Assembly (NCBI GenBank): GCA_025449845.1
Contig: JANWIP010000001.1
Coordinates: forward strand, 1-64,000
Origin: Solirubrobacteraceae bacterium
GTDB lineage: Bacteria; Actinomycetota; Thermoleophilia; Solirubrobacterales; Solirubrobacteraceae
DNA length: 64,000 nucleotides
Direction: 5' to 3'
A program made the position numbers and the translations under genes. Positions 25,021-32,892 of this stretch are shown in pieces. Each line of letters opens with the position of its first letter. Position 1 is the stretch's first letter. The notes below the pieces were generated by a model. It worked only from the letters and a program-made list of their open reading frames with translations. It was not told where the DNA came from and made no database searches.

Positions 25021-25725
25021 CTAAGGCGCAGCCACCCGCGGGGGAGTCTCGATGCCAGCGGCCGTGATCGCCCGGTGGTGGCCCATGTAGGGGACCAGGG
25101 CGAAGTACACGAGGTCCCCCAGCAGCAGTGGCAATTCAGGCGTGCGTTCCTCCAGGACCCTGCGATGCAGGATCGAGGCGATGCCGCCCACCACGGCCTC
25201 CGATGTCTGCGGAGGCAGATGCTCGGGATAGGCCGCGTGGCGCCTGCCCTCCTCCAGCAGCGGCACGAAGGCGCTGATGGTCTGGCGGTAGCGCTCGCCG
25301 GCATCCGGCCCGGCGCTGAGGCACTCGACCATTCCGACTCGGGCGGCCTCCGGGTCGCTGGCCAATGCTGCCAGCAGAGCCTTCAGGCCCTTGCGCACCC
25401 GCTCCGGCCAGGGGGCCGTGCGGTCAAACTGCTCGAGCACGCTGCTGTGCAATCGCTCCACCATCGCGTCCAGGGCTTGCAGGAAGCAGTCCTCCTTGTT
25501 CTGAAAGTGCTCGTCGAACACCGCTCCGGGGACATCCGCGGTTTGCAGCACGCGCTCTACGGTCGTGCGGTCATAGCCGCGGTAGGCCACAGTGGCGATC
25601 AGCGCGTCGAGAATGCGGGCGCGGGGGTCCGCGCAGTGCACGGCGCCAGTATCGGTGTTGGGATCTGGTGCCGGTACGACAGTGGCCGGCTTGCGAGCGC
25701 CATCGATGTCTTGGCTGTGCGACAT
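25021..25725 (-). CDS. TetR family regulator flanking the Mce locus
   Basis: 234 aa. N-terminal TetR HTH (about 36-86): ARILDALIATVAYRGYDRTT, VERVLQTADVPGAVFDEHFQ, then NKEDCFLQALD. The C-terminal ligand domain is helical with hydrophobic segments. I chose the ATG at 25725 because GGAGGAAGG precedes it; the longer frame to 25878 runs into the promoter. It is convergent with the last mce gene and divergent from the MlaF-like ATPase gene, so it is the natural candidate regulator of one or both. Lipid or fatty acyl ligands are plausible for TetR proteins in this context, but that is inference. Confidence 0.87.
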   Translation of the reverse strand: MSHSQDIDGARKPATVVPAPDPNTDTGAVHCADPRARILDALIATVAYRGYDRTTVERVLQTADVPGAVFDEHFQNKEDCFLQALDAMVERLHSSVLEQFDRTAPWPERVRKGLKALLAALASDPEAARVGMVECLSAGPDAGERYRQTISAFVPLLEEGRRHAAYPEHLPPQTSEAVVGGIASILHRRVLEERTPELPLLLGDLVYFALVPYMGHHRAITAAGIETPPRVAAP

Positions 25726-25848
25726 CCTTCCTCCTCCCTGTCCGGTGAAGGAGATGCAGAGGAGCGTCTTCGCTGTCCGGTGGGCCTGGCTTTCGCGGGG
25801 CCGCATTTCTCCCCTGCACCGATCTCCGGACTCGTTGCCTCTGGTCTG

Positions 25849-25878
25849 ATCGTAGACTCTCCGGTGCTCTGCTGTCAA
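25849..25878 (-). promoter_or_regulatory. Strong promoter of the tetR gene
   Basis: On the minus strand -35 TTGACA (25873-25878), 18-bp spacer, -10 TACGAT (25849-25854). A small inverted repeat GCTCT-N7-AGAGC (25866-25882) overlaps the -35 and may be an autoregulatory operator. Confidence 0.55.
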
Positions 25879-25903
25879 GAGCTAGGTGAAAAGTGGGCCG
25901 GTG

Positions 25904-25909
25904 TAGTAT
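25904..25909 (+). promoter_or_regulatory. -10 box (TAGTAT) for the MlaF-like ATPase
   Basis: TAGTAT lies 29 nt before the ATG at 25938, with AGGAGGGG at 25921-25928 as the ribosome-binding site. No good -35 is visible, so an activator or competition with the divergent tetR promoter is possible. Confidence 0.4.
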
Positions 25910-25937
25910 TCGTGGTGTGCAGGAGGGGACGGATGGC

Positions 25938-26813
25938 ATGAACGAGGAGCAGCTTGACGAGGGCCGCGGGTTGAGCCCGGAGAGTCAGGCGATGCTTGAG
26001 CGGGCCAGCGAGTATCAGTACCACTCGCATGATCACCTGCAGGAGGGCGAGGCAGACGGGGACTGGTCGATCAGTTGCGTCGACGTGCACAAGCGCCTGG
26101 GAGGCCTGCCGGTGCTTAACGGACTTAACGTAAAGATCCCCGATAACACCATCACGGTCGTGCTCGGACCCTCGGGCACGGGCAAGAGCGTGCTGATCAA
26201 GCACATCATTGGCCTGATGTTCCCCGACTCTGGCGAAGTCATCGTCAAGGGACAGTCGGTATCGGGCCTGAACATGCCCGATCTGCTCGCATTGCGACGC
26301 AGGATCGGCGTGCTCTTCCAGGATGGCGCCCTGTTTGGCTCGATGTCGGTGTTCGACAACGTGGCCTTCCCCTTGCGCCAGCACACGGGCATGTCCGAGG
26401 CGCAGATCAGCGAAGTGGTCAGACAGCGCTTGACCGATGTGGGCCTGGCCGAGGCGATCGACGATCTGCCCAACCAGCTCTCGGGAGGCATGCGCAAGCG
26501 CGCGGGCTTCGCGCGGGCTTTGGTGATGGAGCCGGACATCGTGATCTTCGACGAGCCCGACTCGGGCCTGGATCCAGTGCGCACCGCGCTTTTGTGCGAG
26601 CTGATCCAGGAGATGCACGGCGCCCTGGGTGGCACCTACATGGTCGTCACCCACGACATCGCCTCGGCGCGGCGCATCGGCGAGTACATCGCGCTGCTCT
26701 GGAAGGGGCGCATCGTCGAGGCCGGCGATGCACAGAAGATGTTCTCCTCGGAGAACCCCTTCGTGCGGCAGTTCCTCAGCGGCTCAGCTGAGGGACCGCT
26801 GGGCATGGACTAG
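25938..26813 (+). CDS. ABC ATPase of the Mce/Mla type (MlaF/MceG-like)
   Basis: 291 aa ATP-binding subunit for an Mce/Mla-type lipid ABC transporter. Walker A GPSGTGKS (77-84), Q-loop FQDGALFGSMSVFDNV, signature LSGGMRKR, Walker B VIFDEPDSGLDP, switch His in THDIAS. The SGTGKSVLIKHIIGL and DEPDSGLDPVR wording is typical of MlaF/Mkl. About 40 extra N-terminal residues are acidic and His-containing. The usual partner, an MlaE/YrbE permease, does not follow: the next gene is imuB. The permease must be encoded elsewhere, or this ATPase serves several loci as MceG does in mycobacteria. Confidence 0.87.
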   Translation: MNEEQLDEGRGLSPESQAMLERASEYQYHSHDHLQEGEADGDWSISCVDVHKRLGGLPVLNGLNVKIPDNTITVVLGPSGTGKSVLIKHIIGLMFPDSGEVIVKGQSVSGLNMPDLLALRRRIGVLFQDGALFGSMSVFDNVAFPLRQHTGMSEAQISEVVRQRLTDVGLAEAIDDLPNQLSGGMRKRAGFARALVMEPDIVIFDEPDSGLDPVRTALLCELIQEMHGALGGTYMVVTHDIASARRIGEYIALLWKGRIVEAGDAQKMFSSENPFVRQFLSGSAEGPLGMD

Positions 26814-26840
26814 AGCTCCCCGCCCAGAGCGTCCCCTCGT

Positions 26841-26865
26841 CCCGCAGACAGCTGTCTGTTGCGGG
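26841..26865 (+). terminator. Possible terminator hairpin after the ATPase gene
   Basis: CCCGCA (26841-26846) pairs with TGCGGG (26860-26865) around the palindrome GACAGCTGTC, with a 3-nt bulge. It is followed by TGTTTGG, only a weak U-tract. It lies between the ATPase stop and the SOS promoter and would insulate them. Confidence 0.45.
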
Positions 26866-26879
26866 TGTTTGGCCTGATG

Positions 26880-26893
26880 CGAACATATGTTCG
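26880..26893 (+). promoter_or_regulatory. LexA (SOS) box upstream of imuB
   Basis: CGAACATATGTTCG is a perfect 14-bp palindrome fitting the Gram-positive/actinobacterial LexA consensus CGAAC-N4-GTTCG. Its right half contains TATGTT (26886-26891), a -10-like hexamer 5 nt before the imuB ATG, so bound LexA would directly block the promoter of a leaderless mRNA. The operon should be induced by DNA damage. Confidence 0.85.
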
Positions 26894-26896
26894 CAT

Positions 26897-28105
26897 ATGG
26901 TCGTATGCGTTCACCTGCCCCGCTTCGAGCTGGTCGTAGCCTCGGGCGGTCCCCGGGCGCTGCCCGGCAGGGCGCTGGCGATCGCCCCGGCACCCGCAGG
27001 AGAGGCCCGCGTGGGAGAGGTCTCCGGCGCGGCCGAAGCCCACGGAGTGCTTGCGGGCATGGTGTTGGGGGAGGCGCTGGCGCGCTGCCCGGCCCTTGAG
27101 CTGGTGCCTGCTGATCCCTTGCGGGTAGCGCAGGTGTGGGAGGGGGCGGCGCTGGGTGCACTGGAAGGCATCGGCGCCGCGCCAGAGCCGGCGCGGCCAG
27201 GGCTGGCCTACTTCATGGCCGATGGCCTGCGCGGCATGCACAAAGGGGACGAGGGGGTGATCGCCGCCACACGCCGCGCGCTTGGGCCGCGTGCGCGGGT
27301 TGGCGCCGGCCCGACGCGCTTCTGCGCATTGGCGGCGGCGCTGCAGGTTCGCTCGCGCCGCGCCGTGGTAGTGGAGGAAGACATGAAGGTGGCGCGCCGC
27401 TACCTGGCCTCCCAGCCCGTGGGGCTGCTGCGCTTTCGCGAGGAGACATCCGCGCTGGTGGAGCCGCTGACCCGTCTGGGCGTGCGCAGCTTGGGCGAGC
27501 TGACCAGACTGGGCCGCGCCGCGCTGGCCGATCGCTTTGGAGAGCCGGGAGCGATCGCCCATGGCCTGGCGCGCGGCGAGGACACGCCGCTGCGCGCGCG
27601 CCGCTGCGAGGAGCGCCTGGAGGAGTCACTTGAGCTGGCCGAGTCAAACTCGGGTCCGGCGCTGGAGCGAGTCCTCGAGCTGCTGGTGGACCGGCTGCTG
27701 GCGCGCGTGGAGCGGCGGGGGCGCACGCTGCGCGCGATGATCCTCTCGGCGCGACTGGTGGAGAGTGGCACCTGGCGCGAGCAGGTGGTGTTCCGCCAGG
27801 CGCTCGCGGACCCCAGGCGGATATGGCTGGCGCTGTCTCTGCGCTTGTCTCTGCTGCCGGCGCCGGCCGAGTCCCTGGCGGTAACCGTGGAGCGCTTCGG
27901 GCCGCCGAGCGGCCGGCAGGGAACGCTGCTGGATCGCGCGCGTGTGCTGCGCCTGGAGCGTTTAGGCGAGGGGGTGGCCCAGGTGCGCGCGCTTGCCGGT
28001 CCCGAGGCGGCGTTGCGGGCGCTGTGTGTCGATCCCGAGTCGCGCGTACCCGAGCGGCGCGTGGTCTTGACGCCCTGGGGTCCTTCGGGAGCCTCCGCGG
28101 CATGA
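26897..28105 (+). CDS. imuB: ImuB, Y-family polymerase-like accessory protein
   Basis: 402 aa. ImuB is the inactive Y-family relative that bridges the beta clamp and DnaE2 during SOS mutagenesis. The N-terminus MVVCVHLPRFELVVA and the following region match ImuB, and the acidic catalytic residues of active Y-polymerases are not at their usual places. It continues with palm/finger-like RVGAGPTRFCALAAAL, a helix-hairpin-helix like VRSLGELTRLG region and a little-finger-like C-terminus. The start is set by the homologous N-terminus and lies 3 nt after the LexA box. imuA is not upstream: an ABC ATPase is. The stop overlaps an ATG that is part of a tandem duplication. Confidence 0.85.
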   Translation: MVVCVHLPRFELVVASGGPRALPGRALAIAPAPAGEARVGEVSGAAEAHGVLAGMVLGEALARCPALELVPADPLRVAQVWEGAALGALEGIGAAPEPARPGLAYFMADGLRGMHKGDEGVIAATRRALGPRARVGAGPTRFCALAAALQVRSRRAVVVEEDMKVARRYLASQPVGLLRFREETSALVEPLTRLGVRSLGELTRLGRAALADRFGEPGAIAHGLARGEDTPLRARRCEERLEESLELAESNSGPALERVLELLVDRLLARVERRGRTLRAMILSARLVESGTWREQVVFRQALADPRRIWLALSLRLSLLPAPAESLAVTVERFGPPSGRQGTLLDRARVLRLERLGEGVAQVRALAGPEAALRALCVDPESRVPERRVVLTPWGPSGASAA

Positions 28106-28170
28106 GTGCCAGTCGGGTCCCCACGTCCTTGGGGTCTGCAGGAGCTTCGGCGGCATGAGTGCCAGTCGGG
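28076..28170 (+). repeat. 53-bp tandem duplication across the imuB stop and the next start
   Basis: The same 20-nt core around GCGGCATGAGTGCCAGTCGG occurs with its ATG at 28102 and again at 28155, and the upstream flanks (TGGGGTC...GGAGC) are also similar. The first copy overlaps the imuB stop, the second starts the DUF6504 gene. Confidence 0.75.
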
Positions 28171-28400
28171 CTTTGAACCTCCCCCGATCCGTCCAGGTGC
28201 GGGCGGATGGGACCGGCGTGCCACGCGTGGTGGATGGCCGGCAGATCGAGCTGGTGCGAGAGTCGTGGTTGGTGGAGGATCGCTGGTGGACAGCACGCCC
28301 GCTGCGCCGCCGCTACTGGGAGGTGGTGGAGGCACGAGGACGCAACCTCGTGGTCTTTCACGACCTGCACTGCGGCGGCTGGTTCGCGCAGAGCGCCTGA
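28155..28400 (+). CDS. DUF6504 family protein
   Basis: 81 aa. A small beta-rich protein matching the DUF6504 style: VQVRADGTGVPRVVDGRQIE, then SWLVEDRWWTARPLRRRYWE, then LVVFHDLHCGGWF. Such proteins are commonly encoded between imuB and dnaE2 in actinobacteria, so a role in the ImuB-DnaE2 mutasome is likely but not shown. The start ATG is in the second copy of a 53-bp duplication. It ends 8 bp before the dnaE2 start. Fully in a different frame from the longer dnaE2 frame that runs beneath it. Confidence 0.72.
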   Translation: MSASRALNLPRSVQVRADGTGVPRVVDGRQIELVRESWLVEDRWWTARPLRRRYWEVVEARGRNLVVFHDLHCGGWFAQSA

Positions 28401-28408
28401 GGGATGAG

Positions 28409-31400
28409 GTGTCCGGCACACCGCCATACGTGGAGCTGCACTGCCACTCCGCCTACTCCTTCCTGGATGGGGTGTCGCTGCCGGATGAGTTGCTGGCGAA
28501 GGCGGCGGAGTTGGGGCATACGGCGCTGGCGATCACCGACCACAACTCGGTGTCGGGGTCGATGGAGCTGGCCCAGGCGTCCGCTCAGCAAGGCGCGCCG
28601 CGCGCGATCCACGGGGCCGAGATTGACCTCGATGCGCGCAGCGGCGGGCGGCATCTGACGCTGCTAGTGCGCGAGGCGCGGGGCTGGCGCAACCTCTGCC
28701 GCATCCTCACCCGCGCCCATGCGGCTACGCGCGACTCTCCGCGCGAGCGCGCGGAGCCAGCCGTGGCGTTGCAGACGGTGCTGGAGCACGCCGAGGGTCT
28801 TGTGTGCCTGACGGGCTGCGCGCAGCGCGGGGTGCACGACGAGCCCACCGCGCGGCGACTGCTCGATGCCTTTGGCCCGCAGAGCCTGCGGGTGGAGTTG
28901 CAGCGCCCCTTCACGCGCCACGACCGCGCGCGCAACCGCGCTCTGGCCGCGCTGGCGCGGCGGCTGGGCGTGGCGTGCGTGGCCAGCGGCGACGTGCACG
29001 CTCATTCGCGCTCGCGCGCGGAGCTGCAGGACGCCTTCGTAGCGCTGCGCCACCACACCACGCTGGACGCCTCCGAGCCGCTGCGCCGCGGCAACCACAG
29101 CCATGTGTTGAGCACCCCGCAGGCGATGGCCAAGCGCTTTGAAGATCACCCCCAGGCGGTGGCGGAGACGCTGCACCTCTCCGAGCAGCTCGGCTTTGAC
29201 CTGTGCAACGACCTCGGTTATCGCTATCCCGGGGCGGAGGACGCTGATGCTCTGCGGCGGCTGGTCGAGCTGTGCCAGGCGCGGCTGCAGGACCGCTACA
29301 GCCGCGAGCAGGTGCCGGCGGCGGAGCATCGGCGTCAGGCGCGGGTGCGCCTGGAAGAGGAGTTGCACGTCATCGACCGCCTCGGCCTGGCGGGCTTCTT
29401 CCTATTGCACCACGACATGCTGGAGCTGGCGCGCGAGGTGGCCCTGGAGGTACGCGGCCCCGGCAATTCACCGCGCTCGCTGCTGGCCCCCGGTCGCGGG
29501 CGAGGCTCCTCGGTGTCCTCGATTGTTTGCTACCTCACCGGCCTCTCGCACATCGACCCGATCGCCAATGGGCTGCTGTTGGGGCGCTTCCTGCACGAGG
29601 ATCTGCATGGGCTGCCCGACATCGACCTGGACTTTCCGCGCGATATACGCGAGGTCTTGATCCCACGCGTGCATGAGCGCTACGGGCAGGAACGCGCGGC
29701 GTTGGTGGCGGCCTTCCCCACCTACCGCACGCGCGGGGCGATACGTGAGCTCGGCAAGGTCCTGGGGCTGCCGCCTGGCGCGATCGAGCGTGTGGCGCGC
29801 GCCGCCGAGCACCACTTTGGAGGCTCCGAGCACGACATCGCCACTGCTTTGGGCGGCGACCGGGAGGGATCTGCTGCCGGCGGAGCACCGGCCCACGGCG
29901 GTGCGAATGCGGGTGGGGGCGGCGACTCTCCAACCCGCTCCGAGCGCTGGCAGTGGTTGACGCGTCTGGTGGAGGAGGCCTACGGATTGCCTCGCCACCT
30001 CTCCCAGCATCCCGGCGGGATGGTGATATCGACACAGCCGCTGATCGACTGCTGCCCGGTGGTGCCAGCGGCGATGGAGGGCAGGCAGATGGTGCAGTGG
30101 GACAAGGACTCCTGTGCCGATGCCGGCTTTCTGAAGATCGACCTGCTGGGGCTGGGAATGCTCTCGGCGGTGGAGCGCTGCGTGGAGCTGATCGCGCACA
30201 CCCGCGCTGAGCGCATCGATCTCTCTCGCATCCCGTTTGATGAGCAGGAGACCTTCGACGCGATCTGCGAGGCGGACACGGTGGGGGTCTTTCAGATCGA
30301 GAGCCGCGCGCAGATGCAGTCGCTGCGCCGCACCTTGCCGCGCGATCTGGAGGACCTGACCGTGCAGGTGGCAATCGTGCGCCCCGGGCCGATCCAAGGC
30401 GGTGCGATCAACCCCTATATCGAGCGTCGTAAGCGCCTGCGCGAAGATCCCTCCTACGAGATTCCATATCCGCATCCTTCGCTGCGCTCGGTGTTGGAGT
30501 GCACCTTGGGCACGGTGATCTTTCAGGACCAGGTCATGGAAGTCGCGCAGGCCTTTGCCGGCTTCGCCCCCGGTGAGGCCGATGGGTTGCGCCGAGCGAT
30601 GAGCCGCAAGCGCTCCCACGAGGCCCTGCAGAGCCACCGCGAGAGCTTCCTGGCCGGAGCGCAGCGCCACGTGGGCGCCGATCCGCGCACTGCCGAGCAG
30701 GTATGGGAGATGGTCTCGGGCTTCGCCGGCTTCGGCTTCCCCAAAGCGCATGGCGCCGCTTTTGGCTTGCTCGCCTACCAGTCGACATGGCTGCGCGTCC
30801 ACTATGGCCCCGAGTTCCTGTGTGCGCTGCTCAACGAGCAGCCGATGGGCTTCTATGCCCCTGACAGTCTCGTGCACGAGGCCGAAGGGCGGGGCATCCC
30901 GGTGTTGGGGCTTGATGTCAACGCCTCCGAGGTTGAGTGCAGCGTGGAGGAGGGGGGTGTCCGGCTGGGCCTGGGCTACATCAAGGGCGTGGGTGCCGCC
31001 GATGCGAAAGAACTGGTGGCCGAGCGTAAACGCGGAGGTCCGTTTCGCAGCCTGGGGCAGCTCGCGGCGCGGGTGGGGGCTGGGCGAGGCACGCTGGAAC
31101 AGCTTGCCTGGTCGGGCGCCTGCGACAGCCTTGTGCGGGTCGGCTCAGCAGCCAAGTGGATGGGAACCTCAGACGCTCGCCGGCGCCTTGCGCTGTGGCA
31201 GATAGGTATCCCTACTCGCCCGGCCACGCCAGGGCATAGCGCGGGCGGGGATATTCAGCTTGCGCTGCCGCTTGAGTTGCCCGAGGCGCCCCGTCTGCGC
31301 CCGCTCAGCCGCTGGCAGCGGCTGCTTGCGGACTACGCCACGAGTGGGGTGACTGTGGGCGATCATGTGATGGCGGCCCTGCGCCCGCGCCTGCAAACAC

Positions 31401-31852
31401 CAATGCTTGCCACCAGCGCCCAACTCTCGCGCTTGCCGCAGGGGTGCTCGGTGACGGTGGCCGGGCTGGTCATAGCACGACAACGTCCCGGCACTGCCAA
31501 AGGAGTCATGTTCCTGCTGTTCGAGGATGAGTGGGGCACGATCAACTTGGTTGTGCCACGCAAGGTGTATGAGAGCCATCGGCCGCTGGCGCGCGCCGAG
31601 CCGTTGCTGCTTGCTCGGGGGCGCTTGGAGCGCTCGGAGGAGGGAGTGCTCAACGTGATCGTGCGTGAGCTGGCGGCGTTGGAGAGCTTCCTGACTCCTG
31701 AGGAGCCAAGGTCCGAGGCGCGCGTGCATCGTTTGCCCATCGGGCAGCCCGCGGCGGCGGGAGAGGAAGAGGAAGACGCGACCGAGATGGGAGCAAGCAT
31801 GCGTGCCGTGGCGCCGCCGGTGCAGAGTTTTGCGGCGGGGCGGCGGCGTTAG
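28409..31852 (+). CDS. dnaE2: Error-prone DNA polymerase DnaE2 (ImuC)
   Basis: 1147 aa C-family polymerase alpha subunit specialised for SOS lesion bypass. PHP domain at the N-terminus (YVELHCHSAYSFLDG), polymerase palm with PDIDLDFPRDIRE (catalytic Asp pair), QHPGGMVIS, FDEQETFDAICEADTVGVFQ, VAIVRPGPIQGGAINPY, FPKAHGAAFGLLAYQSTWLR, HhH region, the RRRLALWQIG element typical of DnaE2 and a C-terminal OB fold (GCSVTVAGLVIARQRPGTAK). The GTG at 28409 with GAGGGATGAG upstream gives the PHP domain a natural start; the in-frame stretch from 28106 duplicates other genes and is rejected. A Gly-rich insertion lies near residue 490-510. It is in one operon with imuB and the DUF6504 gene. Confidence 0.93.
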   Translation: MSGTPPYVELHCHSAYSFLDGVSLPDELLAKAAELGHTALAITDHNSVSGSMELAQASAQQGAPRAIHGAEIDLDARSGGRHLTLLVREARGWRNLCRILTRAHAATRDSPRERAEPAVALQTVLEHAEGLVCLTGCAQRGVHDEPTARRLLDAFGPQSLRVELQRPFTRHDRARNRALAALARRLGVACVASGDVHAHSRSRAELQDAFVALRHHTTLDASEPLRRGNHSHVLSTPQAMAKRFEDHPQAVAETLHLSEQLGFDLCNDLGYRYPGAEDADALRRLVELCQARLQDRYSREQVPAAEHRRQARVRLEEELHVIDRLGLAGFFLLHHDMLELAREVALEVRGPGNSPRSLLAPGRGRGSSVSSIVCYLTGLSHIDPIANGLLLGRFLHEDLHGLPDIDLDFPRDIREVLIPRVHERYGQERAALVAAFPTYRTRGAIRELGKVLGLPPGAIERVARAAEHHFGGSEHDIATALGGDREGSAAGGAPAHGGANAGGGGDSPTRSERWQWLTRLVEEAYGLPRHLSQHPGGMVISTQPLIDCCPVVPAAMEGRQMVQWDKDSCADAGFLKIDLLGLGMLSAVERCVELIAHTRAERIDLSRIPFDEQETFDAICEADTVGVFQIESRAQMQSLRRTLPRDLEDLTVQVAIVRPGPIQGGAINPYIERRKRLREDPSYEIPYPHPSLRSVLECTLGTVIFQDQVMEVAQAFAGFAPGEADGLRRAMSRKRSHEALQSHRESFLAGAQRHVGADPRTAEQVWEMVSGFAGFGFPKAHGAAFGLLAYQSTWLRVHYGPEFLCALLNEQPMGFYAPDSLVHEAEGRGIPVLGLDVNASEVECSVEEGGVRLGLGYIKGVGAADAKELVAERKRGGPFRSLGQLAARVGAGRGTLEQLAWSGACDSLVRVGSAAKWMGTSDARRRLALWQIGIPTRPATPGHSAGGDIQLALPLELPEAPRLRPLSRWQRLLADYATSGVTVGDHVMAALRPRLQTPMLATSAQLSRLPQGCSVTVAGLVIARQRPGTAKGVMFLLFEDEWGTINLVVPRKVYESHRPLARAEPLLLARGRLERSEEGVLNVIVRELAALESFLTPEEPRSEARVHRLPIGQPAAAGEEEEDATEMGASMRAVAPPVQSFAAGRRR

Positions 31853-31942
31853 ACACCTGGAGCATTCCCATGCGTCCTTGGTGAGTCTCCTGCTGACGGC
31901 TTTCCCGAACACTAAGCGCACGCGAACCTAGGGCACCTCCGC

Positions 31943-31948
31943 TACCCT
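31943..31948 (+). promoter_or_regulatory. -10 box (TACCCT) for the aldo/keto reductase
   Basis: TACCCT ends 6 nt before the ATC codon at 31955 that is in frame with the family N-terminus. The same hexamer drives the ABC-F gene at 42904. It supports a leaderless transcript starting at a non-standard codon. Confidence 0.4.
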
Positions 31949-31954
31949 GACCAA

Positions 31955-32887
31955 ATCGCACCCCTGGGCGACACCGAGCTGGATATTTTTCCCCTCTGCC
32001 TGGGCGGCAACGTATTCGGCTGGACGATCGACGAAGAGCGCTCTTTCGAGGTGCTTGACGCCTATGTGCAAGCCGGCGGTAACTTCATCGACACGGCCGA
32101 CATGTATGGCCGTCGTGGATCTGGCGGGGCGGGAGAGTCCGAGCGGATCATCGGTCGCTGGATGGCTGCCCGCGGCAACCGCGAGCAGATCGTGATCGCC
32201 ACCAAGGTGGGTATGTCCACCGAGCTGCATGGGCTCTCCGCGGACACCATCAGACGTGGCGCCGAGGCCTCGCTTGAGCGCCTGGGCGTCGATCACATCG
32301 ACCTCTACTACGCCCACCAGGACGATCCCGAGACGCCGCAGGACGAGACGCTGCGCACGTTTCAGATGCTGATCGACCAGGGACACGTGCGCTACGTAGG
32401 CGCCTCCAACTACAGCGCTCAGCGTCTCAGCGAAGCGCTGAGCTTGGGGGAGCAGGAGGGCCTCGCGCGTTACGTTGTCCTACAGCCCCACTACAACCTG
32501 ATGGAGCGCGAATACGAGCTCGATCTGGCGGCTGTGTGCGAGCGTTATGGCCTCGCCTGCATCCCCTACTTCGGCCTGGCCCGAGGTTTCCTCACAGGCA
32601 AGTACCGCCCCGACGGTGAGCAGGTCGATAGCCCGCGCGCCTCCGGGGTGCGCGAGAACTACTTCAACGCGGGCGGCTTCGCGGTGCTTGAGGCACTCGA
32701 TGAGATCGCGGCGGCCCATAGCGCCCCGGTGGCGGCCGTCGCTCTCGCCTGGCTGTTGGCCCAGCCGACTGTCGCGGCTCCGATCGCCAGCGCCACCTCC
32801 GTGGAGCAGCTCTCGCAGTTGCTGCCCTCAGCTGCTATCGAGCTGTCGGCGGCGGATGTCGAGCGGCTCAGCGCCGCCAGTGCATAG
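31955..32887 (+). CDS. Aldo/keto reductase, apparent ATC start
   Basis: About 310 aa NADPH-dependent oxidoreductase of the AKR TIM-barrel family. In frame from 31955 the codons give IAPLGDTELDIFPLCLGGNV, exactly where family members begin, then FGWTIDEERSFEVLDAYVQA with active-site Asp/Tyr in NFIDTADMYG, catalytic Lys in IATKVGM and His in YYAHQDD. There is no ATG, GTG or TTG ahead of this segment before an upstream TAA; the first GTG (32051) would delete beta-strand 1. Either ATC is used, a leaderless start, or the gene is damaged. The C-terminal NADP-binding residues appear in ASNYSAQRL. Convergent with a paralogue (5 bp gap). Confidence 0.85.
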   Translation: MAPLGDTELDIFPLCLGGNVFGWTIDEERSFEVLDAYVQAGGNFIDTADMYGRRGSGGAGESERIIGRWMAARGNREQIVIATKVGMSTELHGLSADTIRRGAEASLERLGVDHIDLYYAHQDDPETPQDETLRTFQMLIDQGHVRYVGASNYSAQRLSEALSLGEQEGLARYVVLQPHYNLMEREYELDLAAVCERYGLACIPYFGLARGFLTGKYRPDGEQVDSPRASGVRENYFNAGGFAVLEALDEIAAAHSAPVAAVALAWLLAQPTVAAPIASATSVEQLSQLLPSAAIELSAADVERLSAASA

Positions 32888-32892
32888 GTCGC

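Noticed and set aside
28106..28408. In-frame N-terminal extension of dnaE2
   Set aside because: It reads through the DUF6504 gene in another frame; the PHP domain starts right after GTG 28409.
29468..30877. 469-codon open frame on the minus strand opposite dnaE2
   Set aside because: It is the antisense shadow of conserved dnaE2 codons in GC-rich DNA and has no family-like motifs.
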